A DNA stretch of 64,000 nt from Coffea arabica (GCF_036785885.1 NC_092323.1:1054001-1118000); one strand, 5' to 3'. Shown: positions 1 to 13,415, numbered from the stretch's first letter. A program made the numbers and translations. Notes: generated by a model from the letters alone, not told the origin.

Positions 1-1035
1 AACAATAAGCTTCTTGATGAAAAGGTGCATTTCCTTGCTACCTGTTCTTTTCCACTGGTTGAAACTTTTCTTTTGTGCAGTAAGTCAGAATTTTCACTAA
101 CATGTGAGTGTGAGAAAGACTACCAAGGTAATAACAACTTAAAATCTAGTAAATTATAAGCAGAAAAATATTGACGTCCTGTGCTTTATAAATTCTATCG
201 TGAAGATGTGAACAACTCTAATATAAGATGTGGTTTCTCTTAAAATGAGACTTTTTAACAAAAGGAATGTTTAAAAATCTCATTGTAAAATGAGATTTTT
301 TAACAAAAGGGAGCTGTTAGCTGGCATGGGTTTAAAGTTATACCTTGATTTGTCAATTGGACAGTATTTCCATCTTTTTATGTGTTAGATTAGAATTTGG
401 CTTTTCTGAGTCTTTTCAGCTGAGTTAAAGTGAGAACATTTAAGCTATATGCTCAAATTGTTGGATTGGATCCCTCTCTCACAATTCATTGATACTTATC
501 TATTGTTCAGTTCCGGCAACTTATAGTATTTGAAATACCTTATGTTCTGTGATTTAATGTTTCAAGCTATTAGTGCAGAAAGGAGGAGTGTGAGAGCTTA
601 CCAGGTCTTTTGTTTAGACACATGGATAGCATGTTGTACATTTTTGTGACCGTGATGATTGATGAGAATTTCAGATGGCTCATTGTTTGTATGTTGAGCA
701 CTCGTCTGTAGCTTGAAATTGCTGGCTGGATATGAAATTAAGTACCATACCTTAAAGTGGAGTTTTTGTGCAAGTTTAAATGATGAACAAGCACAAGATA
801 TTTGGACTCAAAATGTTGGGCAGATAAAAAGTAAATTATGGATTGAAATGTTTACTCTTTTGTTTCTTAATTTTGTGAATTTGCTATTGAACAGGAAAGA
901 AACTATCCTTTAGTTGTCTTCTAAATTGCTTGTAAGGTGTGCAAAATGGTGAATATGTTTTTTTTTTTTTTTAATTTGGTTATTGCCACAGGGACCACTT
1001 TTTCTACTATTAACTTTCTAGTTTTTCACTTATAG
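1..1035 (+). other. Intron sequence of the cap-binding gene
   Basis: AT-rich DNA before the first recognisable CBP80 exon. I found no stretch matching the missing N-terminal exons, so this is best read as one intron or part of one. It holds a small imperfect duplication near 244-310, where a unit like AAAATGAGA(C/T)TTTTTAACAAAAGG occurs twice, and a T run near 959-972. Confidence 0.6.
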
Positions 1036-4000
1036 GATTTCTTGGAGGATTTATGGGTTCGCATTCAAGATTTATCCAGTGCTGGGTGGAAACTTGAGAG
1101 TGGTATTATTGTTAATTTGTCCTTATTATTCCAATTGTGGTGTATTCTGTTGCTTGCAAAATGCTTTATTATGTGTCACAATGTGAGCAACTTGTTAACA
1201 TTTCCACCCCTACTGAAAGGAGAAAATGAAAAAACATGGCCCAAAATGGTAATAATTTCATGTCAGAAATCATACATGATTGAATGGCCTTCTTTGTGAT
1301 TCTGGGTCTGTGAAACTCAATCTTATTGAGTTTCTCTGTTAGTTTAAGCTGAATCATTGTACCTGAAAATCTGTTTCTTGCTACCTTTATATATGGTGGC
1401 AGTCAAATAACATTGGTAAAAGTTGTTTTCTGTAGAACCATAGTTCACTGGTGTGATATGTCTTATTTGGTCTTCATCCCATTTTTAATTAAGTTAAGCA
1501 AGTATAATTGGATTCAGTAAAAGAAGCATAGGTGGTAAATTGCATTTATCTTAGCTTGTTTATATTGTATTTGTTATATGAAAAAGTTGATTGACCAAAA
1601 TGCGGAAACTCACAGTAATGTAGACACAGTTGATGAAAATTGGTGTGAATTTTTTTTAAAAAATTTAAACCCTTTCATTAGGCCCTTATGTGGGTGAATT
1701 TTTCTCCTGAAGCACTTGTACTTTGCTTGGTAGCTAGACTCTTGCAATCTGATCAAATTTAGTGCTTGATTATTCTTTTATCGTCCAGGTTCTGATTCTA
1801 CTTTCATTTGCAGTTCCCAGACCCCACCTTTGTTTTGAACCTCAGCTGGTTGCTGGAAAGTCTCATGATTTTGGTCCAATCACCTGTCCTGAACAACCAA
1901 ATCCTTCTGCAGCAACCTTCGGGATTTCCTATGGTAGACAAAGGAATGAAGCTGAGTTGAAATACCCTCAGAGAATACAAAGGCTTAATATATTTTCTGC
2001 TAGTAAAGCTGAGGTAACTTAGTTGCAGTGCTGTCCATTGCTGTGCTCTTTGCTGTGTATGTGTTAGTGCATTATAAGAGCCACTAACTTTATGTTGATA
2101 TTTATACCATATACTCTGTTGTAATTGGTTAATGTATTTCTTGCTAGTAAGGTTGGGTACTTTTACATGCAATAGCATTCTTTTATCACCAGCATACTGC
2201 TTCTTTGTGCTTTTTGGCACATTTTCTCTCCTTTGGTAGGCTACCTGTTGTGGTTTGTAGAAATGGCACTTTGTCTGGTTACTTTTTTTTGTTAATTTTT
2301 TTAAACTATTGATTCACAGTAGTTGCTTATTTTCTCTGTTCATTCTTTATGGAGGACAGGATCTACGACCTATAGACCGCTTTGTGGCGGAGGAATACTT
2401 GTTGGATGTACTATTGTTCTTAAATGGCTGGTTCGTATCTATAGTTTATGTTTTAATTTTGCTTGCTTATGTCTATTTTGTTTTACTCTTGCATCTTCTT
2501 CATGGATAACCTGGAAAAAGTGTACTCCTATTATTTTGAATAAAGTTGGACAGTGCCGTGTTTGTGTTGCTTGCATTATAAGCTCTGGATGTGTTCCACA
2601 CGGCTGTTAACATTTAATTGATATATCTTCTTTTTGAAGTATGAGAAGAAAAGTATGTCCAATTACTTGCATATATGCATGATAAGGTCCAAATTGTGGG
2701 ATCCAGTTTTCTTGGAGAGATAGTGCATTAACAAACGGATTTTCAGGTTGCCTCTGAGGCAGAATATCTTATAAATTGAGACCTACCTTACAATCAGAAA
2801 TATCTGCGTATGCCTTTGCTTAAACTATTTATGGTTTTATCTCGTTATTCTCAAATTCTTTTCCTTGTTTTTGTGGAAATACATTGTTTATGGTGAGTTA
2901 CTTACAAGAGAGAAGGGAAATAGGAACTGAAATTGACCCTACTTGAAAGTCTAGTTGCTATCTTAACTAGTTGTTGCCAGTTCTTGGCTTGTTGTCATGA
3001 TTTTGTTTAGGACTTCTTTGACATGGACGTCATGCCTTTTTGTGATCTGAACTTTCGTAATGTAGAATATTTTAGTTTTGTTTTGCTTGGGATGCGATGG
3101 CATAATCCTGAACTAGGGTGCCTTTGTATCTATATGCCTGTTTTTTTGTTATGAATTTCAATTGCATCTTCTTTTATGCCATGGTTTGAGCATTTTACTG
3201 GTCTAGTGAAATTTATTTTTCTTGTTTCTTTTGTTTTTGGTTAATGCAAAGCTAGTCGAAAGGAATGTGCTGCTTACATGGCTGGGCTCCCTGTGCCTTT
3301 TCGATATGAATATCTTATGGCGGAAACAATATTTTCTCAGGTAATGCCAACAACATTACTTCCCTGAACTTCTCTGCAAAAACTATAGTTAAAAAGAAAA
3401 GTTAAAAAAAAATAAGGAAGGGGATTTCGTTGTTCTTACAACTAAAGTTTCCTTCTCTCTCCTTTGTGTCTGCTGTAAGAGTTCATAGTGATAATGTTGG
3501 ATGTTTAGGCTTAGATATATGATGCTTATGGTTTCTGATTTTGTTCAAGTTGTCAGAGCGTGCAATCATTTTGTTTCTGCAAGAATACTTTTTGGTGATA
3601 AATATGGTGATTGCTATAGAAGTTATTGGATTCATTTTAATCCTTTTGATATATTTAGCATGTTATAAGCCCAAATTTTGGAGAAGAGGACAGTAGCCTG
3701 TGGTGAATGTTATCTAAAATCTTGATGAAGACATTCGTAATCAAGATGAGTGAGCATGTGGATAAGATTATAGTTTATTGCAGATCTTGGAGAATTTGAA
3801 TTAAGATTTAAGAAGAAAGGTAAAAGGGAACCAAGGTATTGCATAATTTCCTTTAAGACAGACACTAGTTTCATGAGATGGCATCTGCCCTACTTCATAT
3901 ATAACAGCTGGTGTACTGATGCTGAGTGGGATGAGACAAAAGTATATGGTTTAAACAATGATTTTGCTATGGAATTGTTTTAGGGCAAGTCTTGAAACTC

Positions 4001-7000
4001 TCACCTTGGCCAATTTTGTGCATTAAGAAATCATGGGACTTTGCCATGCCTGATTTATGACAACTGGAAAGAGGGGGTGCACAAAACAACTCTGGTTGAG
4101 CTTTCGTAGGAAAATGTGATAAATCATATTCCAAAAAGTTCCAAGAGGACATTGCTAATGCACATTTCTCAAGATATGTCCAACCAAGCTAGCTTCTGCA
4201 TGCATCTTTATTTCTTTTCTGTTTAACTGGTGAAAGTTTTTCCTTGTCTACCTCTATCTTTCCCTTTCTTCCATACGATTTGATTGTTTTTGCAGCTTCT
4301 GTTGTTGCCTGAGCCCCCTTTCAAGCCGATATACTATACATTGGTTATTATTGACTTGTGTAAGGTATGTATTCCAATTTGAAACAGCCTTATGTTTGAT
4401 CTTTGGCGCAGTTCTTCATGTCATATAGCATCATCCTGCATTTCAACCTGTCATGGCAATATTTAATAATCTAAACTGAGATGTTCAAATTTTAGGCTCT
4501 TCCAGGGGCGTTTCCTGCAGTAATAGCCGGGGCAGTTCGTGCTCTTTTTGAGAGGATAGCTGATTTAGATATGGAATGTAGAACGCGTCTGATTCTTTGG
4601 TTCTCACACCATTTGTAAGTTGCTTTTATTGACATGTAGCTTGCCATGAAGATGTGTGAATATGCAAGAAACTATGGAATGGTCGATTCTTCTTCTTTTC
4701 ATGCATTTCTGGATCCTTTCCTTTTGTAGAATTCATTTTTTCTTTTTTTTGGGAACTTTTGTTTTTTGACCCAAACTGGACTGTCTTGGTCTAACTACAA
4801 TAGATAGGCCTTTCAATTGTTAGATGAAAATGTTAGAAGTAGATTTAATACAATTGTTGGAGGATTATGTTATGCTATGTTCTGATTGTTTGTAGGTTTG
4901 AATAAAAGGAAAGGTTGGTAAAGAGTAGGAGATATAGTTAATTCACATTTTTTCACATAATCATTGACTGGAATTTGTGTTGGCTTTGATGCAATATGCA
5001 TACACAAAAGAATGTCCCCAAATGCATGTGAAATGATAGTCCTACACAGTAAATTGTTATTGCAAGTAATTTGGTAGTATTTAGGATTTTAGAACTAGTT
5101 GTCAGTTGCTTCCTGAATTAGAATATTCTGATTTAGATGAACGTGTAAGGTCTTGGCATGTTCAAGTGCCACTGATATCAGGTTGCTATTATTACTTGCT
5201 TTATCACCAGTGCCTTTTAAAGGTGGTTAGGTTTTTTTATTTGCAACCTGGAAGATTATGGGATATATGTGTGGAATAGCCATCTTTGCATACAGATCTT
5301 AAAGATTTCAAGTAATGAGGAAGTATCTTGTACTAGATTTGGGTTTTCCCTCGTACTGCAGATATTTCTGCAGGACTTGGCTAGTTTTATTGTGTTTTGA
5401 TGACTTGTTAAGATTTCAATTCTCCTTTGTCTTCCTCCATTTATGGCTTTTCTGGATGCAGATCTAATTTCCAATTCATTTGGCCATGGGAAGAATGGGC
5501 TCATGTCCTGGACCTTCCAAAGTGGGCACCACAAAGAGTGTTCGTTCAGGAGGTTCTGGAAAGAGAAATCCGTTTGTCATATTGGGAAAAGATTAAGCAG
5601 GTATTAGCTCTGTTATGGGTAACTGCATGTCCAATTTTGGTGATATTGCATTTTGTTGTGGAGTCTAAGGTAGGTGTGATTCTTCAGCTCTTTTTGTTGA
5701 AGTTCTTAATGAGTTTAGATGACCTATGTAGCTGGACTTAAAGTTCAGAGCAGCACTTCTATTTTTTTTTTTTTTTTTTTTTTTTTGGAAAGGGCATCAT
5801 CTCTATTTGAAGATATCTTATGTTTTGCCTACAAGATAATAGTTAAATCATTAGCATTTCTACGTTCGACAAATATTTTCCCAAGTGTTAAAGAGGCTCA
5901 AAATTATTATGTATGTTCAATATGTGGCTTACTTGATGAAACCTAAGCTTCCCAGGAAGGAGGGGCTTGTACGTGCTGCTTAACGTGACAGGCTTTGCTG
6001 ATTGTTTTATGCTAACCTGGTGCTGTACATTCTGCATTTTCCCTTTAATATTGACTGTAATTTCCAGGGAAGCTGCTGGGGTATATATAATTTGTCACCC
6101 TGAAAACTGAATTTTTTGAAGTTGGGAAAGAGAGATATTATTGAGGCGAAATTTGTTGAAAATGTGTTTTGGCTTCACTTAAGTTTTAGACATCTACGAG
6201 TTGTATAACTTTGGTTTAATTATGAAAATGTAGAGCATTGAGAATGCCCCTGCTTTGGAGGAGCTGCTTCCACCAAAAGGTGGACCAAATTTTAAATACA
6301 GTGGAGAAGATGTTAGAGATCGAACTGAAAAGGCACTTTCTTTGGAACTAAATAACTTGGTGAAAGGTAGACAAACATTCCGTGAAATCATCACTTGGGT
6401 TGAAGATAGTGTAATTCCAGTTCACGGTTCAGATGTTGCGCTCAGAGTGGTTATCCAAACCCTCCTTGACATAGGATCCAAAAGTTTTACGCATTTGATA
6501 ACAGTTTTGGAGAGATATGGCCAAGTCATTGGAAAGCTATGTCCTGATCAGGATAGACAAATCATGCTGATAGCTGAAGTGAGTTCTTATTGGAAGAACA
6601 GCAGCCAAATGACAGCTATAACCATTGACAGAATGATGGGATATCGCCTTTTATCAAATTTGGCTATAGTGAGATGGGTTTTCTCCTCATCAAATGTTGA
6701 TCAGTTTCATATTTCTGATCGTCCATGGGAGGTATACCATTTTATCCTGTAGTAAGTACTGAATAGTCCCAATATGAATTTTGTTTTTGTTGAAAATGTA
6801 TTGATGGGGATATTACAGTTTCTTCATATTGAAGTTAAGAATGTTTTCTCCATTGCTCTCTTCTATTCATTATCTTTTACTTTTTTACCTTTATGGGAAA
6901 GTTTCTCTAGAAGTTTTGCTGGAATGTATGAAAAAGATTTGCATGTAGGACTAACGAGTATGTAATACTAGCTATTTTAGGAGAGCTATGTTATTATCTC

Positions 7001-8892
7001 AAGAGAAATAAAAACGAAAAATAGTGTAAACAAACTTTGGCTGGGTTGTGAAGTTGAAAATTTTGAGTGGTAACAAGTGATTATGTAAAATATTCATGAG
7101 GCTTGCTATATTTTTTTGGTTGCCAAAGTCTAGTTTTTTTCAGTTAGCCACTCTTCTATTGGCAACTTTTGTACTTGCAATATCTCTTGGTACGTAAAGA
7201 TTTTGTTATCATTATTGCATTGTGATCCCCTGATAAAGTGGATAAACTAATATTCATGTGTATCATGTGCAAGCCCTGATTAAAAACTGTTTTCCTTCCA
7301 TATCAATGTGATTTTTGCATATTTCTCCAATCCCCATTGAGGCAATCTCTACTCAAACAGTTAACAGTATCAAAGTCGACCGTTCATCCTTTCATCCTTT
7401 AATTATGCCATTCGGCTTTTGTCAACAACAACTTTAATGAACTTGAAAAGTAGGTGTCAGCTCCCTGTTCACTATGGAAAAAAAGATTCTTTTTACCTAA
7501 TTGCTGCCGTATGAATATGATGCTATCTTTCTGCCTTTAGTTGTCTGTAGTCTTCAATGAAATGTTTTTAGAGAGTTTGTTGGATGCTTCTTTTAGACTG
7601 AGGCCTTCAGAATTTTTGTTGACATTTGAATTTTTTTGTAGATTCTTAGAAATGCTGTCAGTAAGACGTACAATAGGATTACTGATCTAAGGAAAGAAAT
7701 TTCATCTATACAAAGGAGTTTTTTATTGGCTGAAGAAGCTGCATCTAAAGCTAGAGCTGAGTTGGAGACAGCTGAGTCAAATCTTACTCTTATGGATGGT
7801 GAACCAGTCATCGGCGAAAACCCTGTGAGAATGAAGCGATTGAAATCAAATGCTGAAAGAGCAAAAGATGAGGAGATAAGTGTTCGTGATTCTTTAGATG
7901 CCAAGGAGGCTCTTCTTGCCCGTGCCATTGAGGAAAATGAGGTACTGGAGAAGGACGAACTCTCATTATGTATTTTAGAGCATAGGATATTTCATGCTTA
8001 AAAGTTGTCAAATGAGAATGCTGTTGGAATGCTTTCTTTTCCTAAGCAAAAAGCTTTTTTCAGCTTTTCCTTGGTTGAATTTAAAGTGACTTGTGCAGGC
8101 ATTGTTCCTTTCATTGTACAAGAGCTTTTCTAATGTTCTAGCTGAACCCTTGTGTGAGGCATTCAAAGATGGAAATGTGATGCCTGGCGACCAGGCAGAT
8201 GAAATGGCCATTGACCTTGAAAGCTCGTCTGCTATGGAGTTGGACAAAGAGAATGGGAGGCCAAAGAAAAGGTTCTTTTCTTTTCTTATTTAGCTTGTGG
8301 TTGGAGATTGCCTCCATCTTCTTCTGACTTCTTTGACATTTTCAGTCATTCAAATGGGAGAAGGGCTGGTAACGGCTATAACCTGGATGAAAGGGAGCAA
8401 TGGTGCTTGTCTACACTGGGTTACGTGAAGGCCATCACAAGGCAATATGCATCAGAGGTGATTTCTTGTCCCTCAGGTTGCTTTTTTGTTTCTTTCAGAG
8501 TTCAAGCATCCGCAAAAAACTAATGCTAACAATTTTATTTTGCGCTTCAACGATATGAAAAAAGAGGGCATTTTAAAATTTAGTGCAACTTTCATTTTGA
8601 AATCTATCTTTAGCACGAAAATTTAAGAAGTTGAGAAGAAAATATGTTGATCTTAACATGTTCTGGTAATTACTCGATATGTTGTTTTAGAAAGGCGATA
8701 CTAATTTTGGTTGTGTTTTTGCTGCTGTACTCGAAATCACTGTTGTCCTATATTCTGCTGTAACGGTTTGGTGGTTTACAGATATGGTCTTTCATTGAGA
8801 AGCTAGATGCTGATGTATTGACAGAGGACGTGCATCCTCTGTTCCGGAGAGCAGTATATAGTGGGCTTCGTCGGCCTCTAGATGAGCTGTAA
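1036..8892 (+). CDS. CBP80: Nuclear cap-binding protein subunit 1 (CBP80/ABH1), 3' part
   Basis: Large subunit of the nuclear cap-binding complex. With CBP20 it binds the m7G cap of new transcripts and aids splicing, miRNA processing and export. Exons read: 1036-1102, 1814-2013, 2360-2430, 3256-3340, 4296-4364, 4496-4614, 5462-5600, 6234-6731, 7642-7941, 8099-8271, 8346-8457, 8782-8892. They join in frame to 647 residues ending LDEL, against roughly 850 for the family, so the N-terminal MIF4G part lies upstream of the window. Visible hallmarks are RPIDRFVAEEYLLDVL, FQFIWPWEEWAHVLDLPKWA, LDIGSKSFTHLITVLERYGQ and REQWCLSTLGY, which belong to the second and third helical MIF4G-like domains. A Lys/Glu-rich coiled-coil-like stretch (exon 7642-7941) lies between them. 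The exon at 8346-8457 adds a short Gly/Asn/Arg-rich insert before the conserved end. Identity is by remembered similarity to Arabidopsis ABH1. The model looks intact. Confidence 0.95.
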
Positions 8893-10623
8893 ACTCGTCA
8901 TTATATGGCTAATATAAGGTGTTCATGGGTGTATCTTGAAGTTCAATTCCAAGAGTTACATTTCAAATGGAGTGGTACTGGACTAGTTTATGCGCCTGGA
9001 AATATGAACTTGGAGCCTAACCGAGGCAGTGGTCACGGTGGTGCATCTCTCTTTAGCGTCTTTACCTGTGTAGCCTTTTCAGTGACAGTCGTGATTGCGT
9101 TTTCTATGTAGCATCTCGACCTATGTAGTATTTATTTTCGGTTAAATTGCTGTTTGTTGGGTACATATTTGTCGCAATTTTGTGGTCATCCTTTTGCTGT
9201 CTCCTTCTGTTCCTTTCTTTTGGATAAGACGTTATTGGCTAAAGCTTGGCTTCGACGCAATCTGTTTTTGTTTTTAATTTATTATTATTTCCTTTCCATC
9301 CTCTGCCGGATCACATTCAACCCGTGCTGCTTTTCTTTTTCTGGCTGGTTGGCGTTCAACCTTCTTCTCGTTGGCCAGTATAGGTACTGCAGGTTTATTA
9401 GTCAAAACTGACGGGTAAACGTATTTAAATTCAAGGCAAATGATAAATGTGCGCGTTCTGTGGGTGGCAATAATGCTCTTCCATTGTCATTGGGCTCTAG
9501 TCTCTCTTGTGACAATTCACGAGTGTCATCTGTGACAGTGCCCTTTCAAGAGAATCAAATTTTTCCCAATCGCCCGAGACTCGATTGATTTACAAAAGAA
9601 GTAGTGTACTCTATTGATGTTTCAAAATAAGAGCCATCATTTTAAATTTAACATATGCTTTTCAATCTGACCATTTGGAAAAATAACTTTTTAAAATTTT
9701 AATACGATTCTATCTAAAGAATATTTTAAATTCAAAAAAAAAATATATATGTAAATTTATCAATGTCACCTTATTTAAATATAATAATTATTATGTCTTC
9801 ATAATAAAAAGTTGAATTTCCAAAAACTGATTCTAATATTGGGTCGGAGGGGAGGGTGTCTTATATTTAGCACTAGAATGCTGGTGGAGGTCGTTTTCGC
9901 CCAAGTTGGGTTGCTCGAAATATCCATCCTTCAACTTGATCCCACAGATACGCGCGGGTAAGAGACGAAACCAAATTTGTGTAAAGCTAAGAAGCCATCA
10001 CACGCTAACAAAATAGCGGCAAGCAGGATGAGCATGTCATAGACAAAAAAGAGCATATATAGGATAGAAGAAGGCAGTTGGCCACTTTGAAAAATGACGC
10101 AAGTGACTACTTATTATAGAAGAGAAGACAGTACTTAACATGATCAAGAACGCAAGTCCACTGATCACCATGATAAGGTTAACTATGGCCTTGCAGAATA
10201 CGCTAGCCGGGACACTGTATCATATAATCCCATAGGGCAATGGACTTCCATATGAAGCACCTATTGAAATTCAAAAATCGTAATAAACAATTTTGAAAAA
10301 AGGGAGCTAATTATATATGTGTAGTTTCTCGTCGGTATCCCCTAACCAAATGAAGCCAAAAACCCGAAGAACTCATTATAGCGATGTAGGATTCCCAACC
10401 AGGAACAAACCTTTCCGTAAAAGTCAATAGCAGAAATATTTTATCGGTGCTCCGTCAAAGATAAGAGCGTACCAAATTCTCTCTCCCGCCTCCCATCTGC
10501 AGATTGCAATTGCGCCTCCTTTTCTTCTTCTTCTTGGGTTCGTCTTCCATATTTTCTCCTTTCTTGGTGCACATACTCAAATCATTCATCGCATAAATTC
10601 TTGAATTAAGAAAAAAAAATATT
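8893..10623. other. Intergenic: CBP80 3' end and AVT3-like upstream region
   Basis: The first few hundred bases are probably the CBP80 3' UTR. From about 9590 the DNA turns very AT-rich. The last 180 bases before the transporter are pyrimidine-rich (TTCTTCTTCTTC-like, near 10520) and probably form its promoter and leader. No convincing exon, RNA gene or transposon end was seen. Confidence 0.5.
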
Positions 10624-11907
10624 ATGGGATTCGAGAAAGATGAAGCAAGCTCATCCTCGTATGTCCTGAACGTTCCAAGGGAAGATACTCCCCTAGTCGC
10701 CACTAATGGCCATCATCTCTCTTCCCGGAGCAAGACTTTTGCTAATGTCTTCATAGCTATAGTGGGAGCAGGTGTCCTTGGCCTACCCTACACATTCAAG
10801 AGAACAGGGTGGGCGATGGGCGTCCTTATGCTCTCAGCGGTAGCCTTCCTCACCTACCACTGTATGATGCTTTTAGTCCACACGCGCAGAAAACTTGAAT
10901 CCAGTCTTAAGTCTCCAAAGATCTCATCTTTTGGTGATCTTGGATTTGTTGTGTGTGGTCCTGTCGGCAGGTTTGCCGTCGATGCTATGATTGTTCTTTC
11001 TCAAGCTGGTTTCTGCGTAAGTTACTTGATATTTATAGCCAATACTTTAGCTTATATATTCAATTACGCTCCCACTAACCCAAACCCTAAGATCTTGGGA
11101 ATTTTTGCCCCCAAGTCTGTGTACATATGGAGCTGTTTTCCGTTCCAACTGGGGTTGAACTCAATTCCCACGCTGACCCATCTGGCCCCCTTGAGCATAT
11201 TTGCTGACTTGGTTGATATGGGCGCCATGGGGGTAGTGATGGTGGAAGATGTGATGATTTTTCTTAGAAACAGGCCTGCCTTGGAAGCCTTTGGCGGGTT
11301 CAATGTGTTCTTTTATGGGCTTGGGGTGGCAGTTTATGCTTTTGAAGGGATCGGAATGGTATTACCGCTGGAGTCAGAGACGAAGGAGAAGCAACAGTTT
11401 GGGAGAATCCTGGGTTGGGCAATGGCTTTCATCTCGTTAATGTTTGGAGGATTTGGGGTGTTGGGGTATTTTGCTTTCGGCGAAGAGACCAAAGATATAA
11501 TCACGACCAATTTTGGGCAGGGACTATTGAGCTGCCTTGTTCAGTTGGGTTTGTGCATTAACCTATTCTTTACTTTCCCACTGATGATGAACCCTGTTTA
11601 TGAGGTGGCGGAGAGGAGATTCTGTGAAGGCAGGTATTGCTTGTGGATGAGATGGGTTACGGTTTTGGGAGTGACGTTGGTGGCTCTCCTGGTGCCAAAT
11701 TTTGCTGATTTCTTGTCTCTAGTTGGGAGCAGTGTATGCATCGTTCTGGGTTTTGTTTTGCCGGCTTTGTTTCACTTGATCGTGCACAAAGAAGAATTGG
11801 GGTGGCAGGGTTTGGCTCTGGACGTGGCAATTGTAGCACTGGGTTCAGCATTTGCTATCTTCGGAACATGGACTTCCTTGATAGAGATTACGGCTGCCAA
11901 GGCTTGA
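10624..11907 (+). CDS. AVT3: Vacuolar amino-acid transporter, AVT3 type
   Basis: Single-exon gene of 427 residues in the amino acid/auxin permease (Aa_trans) superfamily. Family members carry neutral amino acids across membranes, and AVT3 proteins are reported to export them from the vacuole. After a hydrophilic N-terminus of about 35 residues comes the first membrane helix, FANVFIAIVGAGVLGLPYTF, a typical opening for this family. About ten more hydrophobic segments follow. The segment FYGLGVAVYAFEGIGMVLPL is the conserved middle helix, and MMNPVYEVAERR sits between later helices. The length suits the family (about 430-440). The ATG follows an A-rich leader, and no upstream in-frame ATG is apparent. 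Lack of introns is usual for AVT3 genes as I recall. No defects seen. The assignment to AVT3 rather than another AVT clade is from memory of the motifs. Confidence 0.9.
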   Translation: MGFEKDEASSSSYVLNVPREDTPLVATNGHHLSSRSKTFANVFIAIVGAGVLGLPYTFKRTGWAMGVLMLSAVAFLTYHCMMLLVHTRRKLESSLKSPKISSFGDLGFVVCGPVGRFAVDAMIVLSQAGFCVSYLIFIANTLAYIFNYAPTNPNPKILGIFAPKSVYIWSCFPFQLGLNSIPTLTHLAPLSIFADLVDMGAMGVVMVEDVMIFLRNRPALEAFGGFNVFFYGLGVAVYAFEGIGMVLPLESETKEKQQFGRILGWAMAFISLMFGGFGVLGYFAFGEETKDIITTNFGQGLLSCLVQLGLCINLFFTFPLMMNPVYEVAERRFCEGRYCLWMRWVTVLGVTLVALLVPNFADFLSLVGSSVCIVLGFVLPALFHLIVHKEELGWQGLALDVAIVALGSAFAIFGTWTSLIEITAAKA

Positions 11908-12465
11908 GAAACAAAGCAAAGAATGGACCTGGATGCAGAAAAATTTTTTATTTTTAAAATTTTACGATGTTTAGTACACTTATTTCTTGTGCTTTCCAGT
12001 TATCAGTTTCTGGTAATGTTGCTGCGTGGACGAGTGCGTTAGGCACTTGTTTGTTACCATTTCAACCCAATCAGAAGAAAGTCTTAACTGTCACCTGAGG
12101 GAAGTGCTAGGTGCCTTCCAGATTCAAGGTGGATGTGTCATAGAAGGGGCCTAATTTGGTGAATTTGGATTGAGCCAAATTTGGCGCTTCATCACAGATA
12201 TGTAATGGAAAAAAGGTCGGTCGGTGAACATATAATACCAAAATAGATTGGTTGTTGAAACATGGGTCTAGGACCTGTCTTTTGCTGATGCAAATTGGAA
12301 ACAAAAGGATTATGATGCGTGTTTGTTAATAATAATATGAGCAAGCAAATGTTCATTTGTGCCAAATAATACATAGTGCTACAAAAGCTGCATTATATTG
12401 GTTGTTTTTACGCAAGCAGCGTTAAATTGAATCTTTCCCACAACGCAATGCAACACACACTTTTA

Positions 12466-12613
12466 GCCCTGTTTGGATTGTCATTTTCTGTCAAAAAATT
12501 ACGTCATTTTTCCATGATCACATTTCCCTATTACCTTTTTTTCTCACATACATCAAATCGCTACAGTAATTTTTTCATGAAAAATGGCAAAAAATGCAAT
12601 CCAAACGGGTTGC
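12466..12613. mobile_element. MITE-like inverted-repeat element, copy 1
   Basis: About 148 bp bounded by near-perfect inverted repeats: CCCTGTTTGGATTG on the left and CAATCCAAACGGG on the right. The inside carries the phrase CTCACATACATCAAATCGCTACAGTAATTTTTTCATG in parts, which recurs with changes in other copies in this window (24668-24823, 14750-14850, 62110-62250). It has no coding capacity. I could not find a clear target duplication, so the superfamily is open (hAT-like ends are possible). Confidence 0.7.
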
Positions 12614-12800
12614 ACTTCGACATTTCAAGACTCGAACATCCCAAAGTGAAAAAATAAAATAAAACCATTCCATCAAAGAGCATGAAAAATCTTATAGTAG
12701 TACAATCTAACAACCCACTCCATCCACCGTTACTAAATTGCTACGGGTACTATTGGTAGTACTGTACTTAATTTGAGCCCAACAGTAAAATTCTTAAACA

Positions 12801-12817
12801 CCCCCCCCCCCCCCCCC
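12801..12817. repeat. Poly-C run
   Basis: Seventeen C in a row followed by an A run. A homopolymer of this sort is prone to sequencing error. It lies downstream of both neighbouring genes. Confidence 0.9.
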
Positions 12818-12947
12818 AAAAAAAATAGTCCTAGCAGTCGAAGAAACACAACAAAGGAAAGAGGGAGAGAGAGCGTTAAAAAAAAAAAAAGGTAACAATG
12901 AAGCAGCAAGTAGCAGCAGCAACAAAAAAGAACCAGAAAAAAAAAAT

Positions 12948-13415
12948 CTAATCAAGCTCCTTCTGGACTTTAATCCCCATGGAATTAGCGGTTCCGATGA
13001 TAGACTTACAAATGGACTCCAGAGGCATATACTGGCAATAGGGGTCCTGCTGCTTCACCTTGGCAATCTCGTACACGTGCTTCAAGGTCAAGGAGGAAGC
13101 CATCACGTGACCGGGGCGCCCGCTTCCCTTCTCCAACCCTGCCGCCTTCTTCAGGTACCACGTGACCGACGGTGACCTGACGGTAAACTCGAAGGTGTTG
13201 TCCTTGAAGGCCGTGATGATGACGGCCATGGGGGTGTCGGGCTTGTACTTTTGGGTCCTGACATTGAAATCCTTGCAAAAGGCCATCAGATTGAGCCTGT
13301 ATTGACCCAGCGCTGGCCCCACAGGAGGTGCCGGCCGAGCTCCCCCGGCTGGAACTGTTAAGCGGATCGTCGCCGCCACCGGCCGACGGGTTAGGATCTC
13401 CTTCAACGTTGACAT
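12948..13415 (-). CDS. MRPL11: Mitochondrial ribosomal protein uL11m
   Basis: 155-residue L11 protein, one coding exon. L11 binds the GTPase-associated region of large-subunit rRNA, where elongation factors act. The N-terminal domain shows the family signature PAGGARPAPPVGPALGQYRL with the conserved proline-rich switch segment, followed by FCKDFN. The C-terminal RNA-binding domain contains the stretch KKAAGLEKGSGRPG and ends with SICKSIIGTANSMGIKV. The length fits the plant mitochondrial form (about 155) rather than the plastid form, which has a long transit peptide. No cleavable presequence is obvious, as in the Arabidopsis protein. The coding exon is GC-rich compared with its surroundings. 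The start ATG is the first in the exon; a 5' UTR intron reaching upstream is possible but not proven. Confidence 0.93.
   Translation of the reverse strand: MSTLKEILTRRPVAATIRLTVPAGGARPAPPVGPALGQYRLNLMAFCKDFNVRTQKYKPDTPMAVIITAFKDNTFEFTVRSPSVTWYLKKAAGLEKGSGRPGHVMASSLTLKHVYEIAKVKQQDPYCQYMPLESICKSIIGTANSMGIKVQKELD

Larger units (their letters stand above)
11908..12947. other. Intergenic between AVT3-like and uL11m 3' ends
   Basis: The two flanking genes converge here. The interval holds both 3' UTRs, one small inverted-repeat element (12466-12613, listed separately), a C run at 12801-12817 and an A run near 12880. No further gene was seen. Confidence 0.6.
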